A DNA stretch of 64,000 nucleotides, from contig JAUCBJ010007510.1 of assembly GCA_032718475.1 (NCBI GenBank), positions 1-64,000 of the forward strand, read 5' to 3'. The first letter of the stretch is position 1, and each line of letters opens with the position of its first letter. This document shows positions 25,435 to 34,769 of this stretch, in pieces. The stretch comes from Nemertoderma westbladi. Its lineage: Eukaryota > Xenacoelomorpha > Nemertodermatida > Nemertodermatidae. The position numbers were made by a program, and so were the translations under genes. The notes under the pieces are model-generated. The model was not told the DNA's origin and searched no databases. It was given only the letters and a program-made list of their open reading frames with translations.

Positions 25435-27420
25435 ATGGCTACTTATATGATGGACCGCAGAGTCCAGGGGACAGATCAGACTGCTTTAGCTGCAGTATTC
25501 CTTAAGGTACTCCCTCTAGCGGTTTCAAATGCCGCAACAGGGGCAGTACTGACTACATTTGTGCTGCTTGATGACGGTTCTACAGGTACGTTTTTGGATG
25601 CCCATGTAGCGACGTGTTTAGACATGAACTTGCAGGCACTAAATATTTCAATTAATACTGTACTTACTAAGGATGAAACCAGAACAGTTATGCAGAGTAA
25701 CTGTCGAGTATCATCAGTAATGCCAAACACCGACATGGTTCTGGCGCTAAATGATGTGGTGGTGATGGACGGACTAAGTTTGAGGTATTCTAGACCGGGG
25801 TCGTGGTCTCTAGAACAACTGTCTTATTTGAGGGACATAGACCTAGCATATCCAGAAGTGGATGTTGACAAGATTTCCATGATTGTTGGCTTAAATAATC
25901 CGTTGGTGCACAAAAAACTTGAGGAGGTGTGGGGTCCAACAGATTACGACAAGTTGCACAATCCTCACGCAGTTAGAACACCTTTAGGTTGGACATTAGC
26001 AGGTCCCATTACATCAACTGTGGCAAACTCATGCTTGGGCCCGAATGAAAATTATAAGGCATCTGCTGATTCATCCCCTCGCATACGAAATTGCTCAGTA
26101 GCTCAACCTCTTGAAATATTAGGAGCATCAACTAATTTTGCTGACAATAAGGATAAAGTCTTTGTATATCATATAGACTGTTGTCCCTGGAGGGGAGACA
26201 ACAGAATGGACGACGAAATAACATCGGACTTGATGACTAAGTATTTTGACTCAGAAGCATTTTATTGTCCATCTAAAATGCAGACCAAATCAGTAGAGGA
26301 TCGCAGGTGTGAGGAAATTTTAGACGCCACTACAACCCTTGTTAACGGACACTACTCTGTAGGTATGCTGTGGCATGATGCTAACAAACCATTAATCAAT
26401 AATAAACAACTTGCTATTTCCCGATTACGTTGGATTAAGCGAAAGTTAAAGGGTATGCCCGAGGAACATAAAACGTACCAGGAAGCTCTACATGACTATG
26501 AAATAAAGGGTTATGCTCGTAGGTTATCAATGGAAGATAAATTAGCACCAGACGGACCAAGGAAATATTATGTCCCTACTCATCCTGTTTGGAATCCAAA
26601 TAAGCCAGGTAAACTGCGCATAGTTAACGATGCAGCCGCCACAAATCGAGGTATGAGTTTAAATAGTGAACTTATGGAAGGACCTAACAATTATAACTCG
26701 ATCCTGGATGTTCTACTTAGATTCAGGGAACATAGGTTTGTATTTGCATGTGATGTAGCCAAGATGTTTCATCAGGTTAGGACTCCTCCGAGGGACTCTC
26801 AATCTCGGAAAATCCTATGGTATGAAGGTGATGTTGAACCAGCCGATTTTAGTGGATATATTGTTTATCAGATGCTAGTTAGCATGTTCGGGGCCAAGGA
26901 CTCTCCTTGTAGGGCCACCCATGCATTACGTAAAACAGCACTAGATAATGTAGCATTGTTTGACGACAAAATAATTAAAGCAATAATACATAACTTTATT
27001 ACTCAATATTATGCCAATATTACTCAAGGGTAAGCAATTTATAAAAAAATTATGGAGTCAGAAACTGGCATGGGACACAAAACTAGACATTAATCTAGAC
27101 ACAGAGTGGAATGCTTGGTATGCGAATCTGCCAGTACTGGCGAAGTTAGAGATTCCGCGTTCATATTTTTATGGCCAAGTTAGAGACCCTACAGACATCT
27201 ACGAACTACATCACTTTTGTGACGCTAGTAAAGTTGGTTACGGTTGCATATCTTACATTAGACGAGTACAGAGATTGGGGGACATAACATGCGCTATGGT
27301 GCACGCTAAGACTCGGACGGCTCCAATCAAACAGGTTGATATCACAAGGTTAGAGTTGCAGTCAGCACTACTTCTAGTCCGTAGTCACAGACAGATAATT
27401 AATGCACTCACATTACCGTT
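25435..27420 (+). pseudogene. BEL/Pao pol: protease, RT (YVDD deleted), RNase H start
   Basis: The 532-codon frame to 27033 starts with an A17 protease (LLDDGSTGTF, residues 45-53; RTPLGWTLAGPI, 181-192). RT motifs follow: KLRIVNDAAA (393-402), FACDVAKMFHQV with the first catalytic Asp about 440, and FGAKDSPCRATHAL (485-498). The next expected block, FYVDD and the FDPLG region, is missing. After a frame change near 27011-27033 the sequence resumes at KQFIKKLWSQKLAWD and reaches an RNase H-like part (HFCDASKVGYG, TRLELQSALL). It is truncated at 27420 by the E3 LTR. The catalytic deletion makes it inactive. Confidence 0.88.
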
Positions 27421-27981
27421 TGTTAGCGTATTCAATTCCGCTAGCCAGCCCCACAAAGTAGGCTTTAAGCAATATTGGGAACACGAGGTTGATTGCCAAT
27501 ATCAACCTCGTGTCACCCCAATAAACGGGGACAACAGGCCCCAGGGGAACACACACAGCGGGGGTCAGAGGTTATACCTCCGGGAGGGAGAGAGTGACAG
27601 TAGCGGGGGGGGAAGAGAGTAAAGGGTGAGAAGTGAGTTATTAGCCAATGGGGGGGAAGCATCGACTGAGTAGTGCAATGCGGCCAACCGTGCAATATCT
27701 TACCAGTCACCATGTATATTCATTCACTTGTAGTAAGTCAGTTAGTAGGGACAGTACCGGAACTCTAATTACCGTCTCCGTCCGCTGTCAGAAATATATA
27801 TTATCATTACCAGTACACTACATCAAACGTCAACTATTCGTGCTATTACCATTTGTTATATTATATCCTTGAGCCTATATACACCGATCAATCAATAACT
27901 CAGAACTCTTTCACATACACACGGCGGGGACGCGTAGATTAAAAACCGGATAAACCGGGATCCTCCATGGATCCCGTCACA
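27421..27981 (+). repeat. E3 5' LTR
   Basis: It starts TGTTAGCG and ends CCGTCACA, the same termini as the minus-strand LTRs read in reverse. The poly(A) hairpin (27473-27523) leads into AATAAA at 27520-27525. The family box is at 27919-27935 and a terminal hairpin GGGATCC/GGATCCC lies near the 3' end. It is only moderately similar to E1, E2 and E4 LTRs outside these blocks. Confidence 0.9.
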
Positions 27982-28098
27982 GTAATTAGATCCAACATCT
28001 GTCCTGAGTGATTAGATCGAGCAGCTGCCCTAGTAATTAGAACCAACACTGCTGCCCGAGACTGTGACTACCAGCCACCAATCTAAAGTAAAGATAAG
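27982..28098 (+). repeat. E3 leader with three imperfect repeats
   Basis: Three related segments begin GTAATTAGA/GTGATTAGA and end near GCAGCTGCCC or CTGCTGCCC, then a short stretch leads to the ATG at 28099. No TGG-type primer-binding site is seen at the LTR border. Confidence 0.6.
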
Positions 28099-29711
28099 AT
28101 GAGTCAAACAGGAGAGACGACACCGCCGCGGACCCCGGACGGCGATCTAACGATCCGCGAGGCCGCGACGCGACGGTACAGACCCAGGACGCCGGATACG
28201 CCGAGCACCCGTGATCCGACAATCCAAACCGAGGGGGACCGTCCACAACCGGAGAGCGAGTCGGGAGGAGAGAGAGACGAGTCGACACACGACGGCGGTC
28301 GACGTGCTGATGTCGCCGGCCAGCCACAGGCCAAGGGCGACGGACGGCCCACCGGAACGGCGACGGTGGGGCCACCGGTACAACGCCGGACCCGGAGTGA
28401 TAGAGGAGATGTCGGCGACGAGGACGTCGGGGTCAGTGATCGACTTCGACGGGCCTACAACGCAACCCGGAACTACTCAAAGAGACCAAAGGAGGGGCCA
28501 AGATAGACCAGGTGAAGTTGAAAAGGCGACTAGGTGAGTCGAATGAACACTTTAACTATTTGATGCGTTTTGGGCAGAGAGAACTAGCCGAGGAGAGAGC
28601 GAGAGGGGTTGCCAGCGAACTGTTTGGACTATGGGAGTGTAGGGGTATGCAGCCTAGTGTAGTGTACATAGGGCCATACTTAGTCGATGCCCGGGGAATA
28701 AAATTAGTGGGTTGGAGGAGACCGCAGGAGGGCGAATCCGAGGTTAACCCCGAGGATTCGGTCTCGTTGGTCGGAGGAAGTTCCGGGAGGCGGGGGAAAA
28801 TTAGTAGGACGGGAAGGCGGAGGGAATCCGTCACAACCGATAAGTCTGCTACATCCTCCGCAAAAGAAAAACGGGTGATGGCAATAAATCTGGTGTGCCA
28901 ACTCGATCTGGTGGCGCAAGGTCAGAGAGAATTTGAGAGACAGTTAGAGGAAGAGAGTGCGCTATTAGAGAAGGAGAAAGAACTAGTTAGAGAAAATAGA
29001 GAGAAAGCCGAGAAGGTCGCGAGAAGCTTTAGGGAGTGAGTGCGAGGAAATAGGGAGGAAGGAGCAAGAAGAACGTGAGGCGAGAGAGCAGAATGAATGT
29101 AAGGAGCATGTGGCGAGAGAAACAGAGTTAGCGAAACAGAATTTGCAAGAGGATAGAGAGAGAGAGAGAGCGGGGAAGCGTGTGCGGGATGATTTACATG
29201 CCCGCATAAGCGGACTTATTCAGTATCAAACCAAACAGAAGCGCAGGCTGGAACTGGTGCAGAAGGGGTTGTCAGAGTGACGCTGGCTCGAGTACTTTCG
29301 AGGAGCCAAGGGTTGTGGAAACATTTATTAATACCCCACTTACAGGAACCGCACGACAGACCCGAGACTGGTGTGACCGTACGGGCGGGGGGGGGGGGGG
29401 GGGGGGGGGGTAATAATAATACTACAGTAGACGACGTTAATATTAATAGTACCGTATTGGATAATTCTAACCAAACCTTTATTGCAGGAAATATTTTACC
29501 TAGTAGTAGTAATTTAAATTTAAATACAAATAATCCAAATAATTTAAATAATGATCCAAATCCGAACTTACAAAATAATTCAAATAACGTAGTTGCGCAA
29601 AATAATTCAAATAATGTAATCACGCAAAATAATTCAAATAATCTTATTTCGAACGAACAAAATAATTCCGTTTCTAATTTGGGTGCACAAAATAATTTAA
29701 TTGAGTTAGAA
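28099..29711 (+). pseudogene. E3 Gag N-terminal region, first part
   Basis: The ATG at 28099 (MSQTGETTPPRTPDGDL) matches the E4 and E2 starts. The frame closes at 28506, resumes at 28512-29039 (conserved NEHFNYLMRFGQRELAEERA, acidic linker, coiled-coil-like KELVRENREKAEK), and continues through degenerate Glu/Arg-rich sequence. The 29277-29711 frame carries a Gly run encoded by 24 G and an Asn-rich segment. At 29711 it is cut by E2. Removing E2 and one TSD copy puts 29711 and 41536 in the same frame, so this stretch was open when E2 arrived. Structural role inferred only. Confidence 0.72.
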
Positions 29712-30249
29712 TGTGACGGGATCCAGGAGGGATCCCGATTTATCCGATGTGGTATTTAGTCCACGCGTCCCCGCCGTGTATAAGAGTGAAATAAAGATAA
29801 CTGAGTTCTGAAGTTCGGTGTATAATAATAGGTTATAGGATATAGATATATTGTGAATTATACGGTAGGCGGGATACGGTAACTAAAGTCCCGTGATCCC
29901 CTAACTAAACTAATTGGCTGTACCCTACGCTAGCACTGCTGCACTGAGATAACTGAATCACTGATTAATAGGTTATTGGTTATATTGCACGGTGGCCTTA
30001 CTGCTACTCAATCGATGCCATTCCCCCCTCTGATTGGTTAATACCCTTGTTGGCGCCCCGTGGAGTATTCCCGTTCACTCCACCTGTTCTCCTTGGGTTA
30101 GGGGTTTGGCCCCTGACCCTCTATTGTGTGCTTCCTTCCCACTCTTATTGGGATGGCACGAGTTGGTTAATTGCCCAATCTCGTGGCTCCCAATATTGCT
30201 TATCGGCTTACAACTTTATGGGGTGTTGGCGGGATTGAATAAGTTAACA
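29712..30249 (-). repeat. E2 3' LTR
   Basis: Apparently identical to 40993-41530. The family box is at 29763-29779 and the poly(A) hairpin at 30146-30195; the latter has a rebuilt upper stem relative to the other copies. A terminal hairpin GGGATCC-aggag-GGATCCC lies at the U5 end. Confidence 0.96.
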
Positions 30250-30287
30250 CTCCCCCCCATGCTATCTTCCCGGTAAGAAGATAGCAT
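30250..30287 (-). promoter_or_regulatory. Polypurine tract with abutting hairpin (E2)
   Basis: The sense G-run plus AG lies immediately before the 3' LTR. The same perfect 11-bp stem as in E1 is at 30259-30269 and 30277-30287, with loop ccggtaa instead of ccggtga. Confidence 0.85.
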
Positions 30288-30902
30288 CAACCAAAAAAAG
30301 TGCGTTACAATCCCGCTGGATCCCGATCTAGTATCGGGTGTGGGGTGGAATTCTTTTCTCTAGGAGCCGGCTTTCCAGGCCGCCCCCTATGGGTATGATA
30401 ACGCTACCCTGTGTGCCTGGCGTCTCATGTCGGGCCGATCGCGCTCACCTCTTCACGCGATTTTTGTTTCCCCAACATTTTCGCCCTATCTCACCTTCAC
30501 CTTCACTCTCACCCTAACTCTCTCATACCCTAGGACCTCCTCGTCCCTCACTCAGCCTCTTATTCTCCCCCCCCACACTAGAATTGCGTTCGCACTCTCT
30601 CCGCACTTCGCACTCTTATTCCGATTCTCAACTCCACTTTGACTGTTTTATCTCTCCTGACGAACCTCCCCCCCTCTCTCGTGCCGTCGCACTCAAGAAG
30701 CGTGAAATTGTCAGTTGTCTCGTCCATAGTGCCATAGTCTGTTGTCCCCCAGTCCCAGTAGCTAATTGAGAAAGGTTGTATGACTATAGTACTTACTCCA
30801 AACGTATGTATTTTACTGCTAATCACTACGTACGTACATACGAATTGCACTTATATGGTTATTTGCATTAATTAAATTTATACTTAATAGTTCGTACGTT
30901 AC
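30288..30902. other. E2 3' UTR between ORFX and polypurine tract
   Basis: Non-coding. A CCCGAT/ATCGGG hairpin (30322-30338, loop ctagt) matches positions in E1 and E4 with other loop bases. The rest is pyrimidine-rich and then AT-rich sequence; small frames here lack recognisable motifs. Confidence 0.6.
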
Positions 30903-30907
30903 ATGCG

Positions 30908-30922
30908 GCGCCTTCCAGGCGC
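30908..30922. repeat. Hairpin beyond the ORFX stop
   Basis: Perfect stem GCGCCT-tcc-AGGCGC adjacent to CACCAC. With 33515-33527 it brackets ORFX as an imperfect inverted repeat (14 of 20 positions match, on GTGGTGC...AAGGCGC). Confidence 0.65.
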
Positions 30923-30964
30923 ACCACTTCCCAGTCTCAGTCTCATTCCCTCGTCTCCGGGAAC

Positions 30965-33480
30965 TTATCTGTTCCTCCTCACGTCCTCTTCCCTGGCCCG
31001 TTTCTTGGTTATCACCGCTCCTCTGGCATCATCCGCTTTCTGTTTCCGGACCTTCGCTGCCACTTCCTTGCTGATCCCGGTCGTCGGCTCCTTGGGCGCT
31101 GGTGTTATTAAAGCCCGATACCGCTTCGCCGGTGGCCCCTCAGAATGGCCTGGTTGTCTCCCTCGTGTGGCGTCCCATAGGATCATTTTCATTGCCTTTG
31201 GTACGTGTTCCGCCAAGAAATCCCTAAACTCCCTCCGGTTCTCTGGTGTCCACCTGTCCAGGTACCGTTGCGTGTTCATAACTCCGGCGAACGATGCCGC
31301 CGTAGCTACCTCTTGATAGGTAAACGGTAACCTTCGCTTTATGATTTCCATGTGGGTCTCCTGGTTTATGAGGAAGAAACCCCACTTGAACTCTTGGGCC
31401 TTCATGCGCTGGCGCGTCATGGCCCCGACGTCGGCCCACTCCTCGAACCTCGTGAACTTCTCCTCGTCGCTCATCCAGTCGCACTCGCGTCCGTAGTGCC
31501 CCCGAAAGTGGCACTTTGGACATCGGTTATGCAACCGTGGACACGCCCCCATCCTGTGACTTGGTTCTCTACAGTAGAGACAAAAGGTTCCCCGTTGGAA
31601 CCGGTATAGGCAGCTGCTTTCCTGATGGGTCTGTCTCCCACAGTAGTCGCAGCCGAGTACCAATGTCTCCCGTCCCACCTCGTCCTTCGTCCCAAGCGAT
31701 CTCCGCGGTCTATGGAGTCGCTGGTAGGCAAACTTCTCCACGTTGCTCTCCCTGTTTACGTCGATCTCTCCGCCCCTCTCGGGCATCGTCTCCCCGAATA
31801 CTATCCGTGGTGCCGTCCCCGGTTGCTCGCCCAACCTGATGGTGCTCCCCGCGAAATCCATCGCCGGCCCCTCGTGCACCCAGGTCCGCTTGCCGGATCT
31901 GTTCCAGAAGGCCCTCGCCCCACTGGCCGTCACCACCCTTCCGCCAACCCAGTCCGTGTCCGAGTGGCCTATCCTTTCGATGGGCGGCATCTCTCCGAAC
32001 TCGTCGTCGTCGTCCTCCTCTTCTGGTAGTGTCTCCAATCCCGGTATCCCGATGGATCCACTATGTCCCTTCCCGCCTTGGCTCTCGCCCGTAGCTCTCC
32101 ATCCCTCTAGCTCCCTTAACTTCCTTGGCGGTTGGTCGCCCTCGGCGCCCGCTGGTATGGGCATCGTTTGCAACCCCGACGTCGACTGTTTCGGCGATCC
32201 CACCGTCCATCCCAATTCTCGTCCTAGAGACTCCCCCGAACTCCCTGACGAAGTCCAATGAAGCTCGTCTAGGCCCGCCTGTTCCTCGAAGCCATAACTC
32301 TGTGTCCTGGCCTCCTCTTCCCTCTCCTCTGCCTCTATCCTCTCCCGTCTAGCGACTTCTTCCAGTCGCTTTGCTTCCCGTCTATCCATCTCTAGCTGCT
32401 CCCATCTCTGATACGGTGTATCTGTCTCCCCATCTACCAGATGTCGGCTGTTGTAGTACACCGACTCGCCCTTCAGCCCCGGGTGGTCTACCAGACCGTC
32501 AAAGGCCGTCTTAAAGGCTCTCCTGTAGCTTAGGGGTGATCCCGATAACAGAAATGCCCCTGGTTCCCTTTCGATAACTACGGTCATGAATAAGTTAAGC
32601 AAACTTATCATCATCCAGTCCTCCTGCAGGATATATCGCTTCTGATATACCTTTATCGCTCCTCTGCGAAACTGATATACCTCCTGCTTTCCCGGTCTCG
32701 CTCCCCACTTCAGCGAGTTCGCTAGTTCTGCTCCGTATTCTTCCCTAAACTTCCCCCAATCCATTGGTTTGTGGCATACGAGCCCCAATAATTGGCCCAT
32801 CGCCACCGCCCCGCATTGGCCTGAGTTCTCGACCACCCCCAATCCATCCGGTGCCGTCATAGCCATAAAGACTTTCTGCATATCCAGGAGGTTGGTGGCG
32901 TCCGGACCGATGATCCTCTCCGCGTCCTCGCGAATCGCCGATCCCACTTTCGTCGTCGACTTCTCTCTTACTAAGACTTGTACCGCTTTCGGCAGTCGGT
33001 CTAATTTCGGCCCGTCCTTCTTCCCATACGTCCCTAGGTCGAATAAGAAGAGTTACTGTGGAGTATGGTCCTGGCCGACCCTGCCGTTCCTCGTCTTGAA
33101 CCCGCTTCGTCCTCCACGGTTCCCTCGTCATCTAGGATCATATATCCTCCTCTGTTGACGGACTCTATGAATCTTTTCCAGTCCTTCCTCGGCGATTCCC
33201 TCGGATACTTCGGAATCCCGAACTTCGCTTCGTCCCCTTTCACCACGTAGTGGAAGTGTTGGAAGATCGCGTTGTCCAGCGACGGCGTCCCGTAGGTCCC
33301 GACCAACCGCTGTTCGTGCGCCTCCCGGAAGTGATCCTGCAGCGCTCGTGCCGCGTGACCCCTTTCCAACCTCTCGTAGTATCCTCTCGTCTTTTCCTCC
33401 GGGTGTCTTTCGGTGAAATCCACCAATATTTCTTTTCCTCCTGACTCCGCCTTTCTCTTCCTGATCAGCTTACTCGCCAT
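30965..33480 (-). pseudogene. ORFX (E2): second gag-like protein with three CCHC knuckles
   Basis: The ATG at 33480 begins a basic N-terminus (KLIRKRK). The first frame closes near 33034 because a small deletion/replacement (compare E5 near 46236-46265) shifts it; the main frame then runs 32947-30965 (660 codons). In that frame come a globular region (1-180), a Glu/Arg coiled coil (about 183-215), an acidic patch (EEEDDDDEF, about 309-317) and three zinc knuckles, C-x2-C-x4-H-x4-C at 433-446, 456-469 and 476-489. A basic C-terminus ends the protein. There is no signal peptide or membrane segment, so it is not Env-like, and no catalytic motif. It shares no evident sequence with the main Gag. 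An RNA-binding role is inferred from the knuckles. Not recognised beyond that. Confidence 0.75.
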
Positions 33481-33514
33481 TCCGAACACTACACTCGCTC
33501 ACCTGCAGGGTGGT

Positions 33515-33527
33515 GCCTTACCAAGGC
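33515..33527. repeat. Hairpin upstream of ORFX start
   Basis: Stem GCCTT-acc-AAGGC, 35 bp upstream of the ORFX ATG. In E5 the same place (47752-47764) reads GCCTT-gcc-AAGGC, a loop-only change. Confidence 0.7.
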
Positions 33528-33530
33528 GCA

Positions 33531-33993
33531 ATACAGATGAGTGATGTATTAAGATGTTTCGTACAGTTCGATAATGGCCTACTTTTCTACTTAACTGCGC
33601 CTTTCAAGCTTAATTTAATCTAATTAATTTCGGAGCTAGTAAATCAGCCTAATTTACAATTTCCGTCCGTTACTTTTATTATGTTCTAGAACGACTTTCC
33701 TTGTGTTACCACTATTTTCCGATTTTTAGCCCTATTCTATTTATTTATTTATTTTGCTTTGATTCTACTGTCTTACTACTTACTACTGCCTATGGATTTT
33801 ATTCTATTCTCTCTCTGATCCATATTCTGGCCTACTCTGTGGGCCTATGCAGTACAGCAGTATGCGTCGTGTGGCCACACGATTTATCCAGCTGCACTCA
33901 TATGCCCCCCTCTCGCTACTAACTCTACTTACTGCTAACTAATATCTATATCCTATTTACCCCTTTTACCTCTTACTCTCTCTCTCTAACTAA
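33531..33993. other. AT-rich spacer, E2
   Basis: Non-coding spacer between the ORFX upstream hairpin and the array. It is homologous to 54260-54680 in E5. No gene seen. Confidence 0.6.
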
Positions 33994-34600
33994 TGGTACT
34001 ACGTACCCTCTAACTCTAACTCTAACTAGGTACTACGTACCTACTAACTCTCTAACTATCGGTACTACGTACCCTCTAACTCTAACTCTAACTAGGTACT
34101 ACGTACCTACTAACTCTCTAACTATCGGTACTACGTACCCTCTAACTCTAACTCTAACTAGGTACCACGTACCTACTAACTCTAACTATCGGTACTACGT
34201 ACCCTCTAACTCTCCAACTATCGGTACTACGTACCCTCTAACTCTAACTCTAACTAGGTGCTACGTACCTACTAACTCTCTAACTATCGGTACTACCTAC
34301 CCTCTAACTCTAACTCTAACTAGGTATTACCTACCTACTAACTCTAACTATCGGTACTACGTACCCTCTAACTCTCCAACTATCGGTACTACGTACCCTC
34401 TAACTCTAACTAACTATTGGTACTACGTACCCTCTAACTCTCTAGCTCTAGGTACTACGTACCTACTAACTCTAACTAACTATTGGTACTACGTACCCTC
34501 TAACTCTCTAGCTCTAGGTACTACGTACCTACTAACTAACTAACTTTAGGTACTACGTACCTACTAACTAACTAACTAACTCTAGGTACTACGTACCTAC
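33994..34600. repeat. E2 string of GGTAC-TAC-GTACC mini-hairpins
   Basis: About twenty copies of a 13-nt hairpin (5-bp stem GGTAC/GTACC, 3-nt loop) every 20-40 bp, separated by ctctaactctaact spacers. Variants include loop changes (cac) and some stem changes that keep GGTA/TACC. It lies between gag-protease and ORFX in the sense direction. Confidence 0.88.
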
Positions 34601-34769
34601 TAACTAACTAACTATTATTTTTATTTTATTTTATTTTTATTTGTGTGGGAAGGGCGTCTCGCCCTCAATCCCACCCCCCTCAGTCCAAAACTTGGACGAC
34701 TAAACTCCACTCTAACTCCGCTCTAAGGTGCTCCTTCTAAGAGACAGGTAACACCTCTGCCCGCACCTT
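34601..34769 (-). other. E2 paired hairpins after the gag-protease stop
   Basis: GGGA-AGGGCG/CGCCCT-caa-TCCC at 34647-34672 and GTCCAA-aac-TTGGAC at 34683-34697. A third, GTCCAAC-ct-GTTGGAC, is at 34795-34810 inside the end of the reading frame. Confidence 0.78.

Larger units (their letters stand above)
22978..27420 (+). mobile_element. Decayed autonomous-type BEL/Pao retrotransposon
   Basis: Gag, A17 protease, RT and RNase H-like segments follow in the order typical of BEL/Pao pol. The gag is split by several stops and frame changes, the RT has an internal deletion, and the element is cut at 27420 by the LTR of E3. Integrase and the 3' LTR are not in the window. Base composition is less GC-rich than the E1-E5 family and it looks older. 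Confidence 0.88.

Noticed and set aside
30965-33480. ORFX as an env gene
   Set aside because: No signal peptide, no transmembrane segment, no glycoprotein-like Cys pattern; it has three nucleic-acid-type zinc knuckles.
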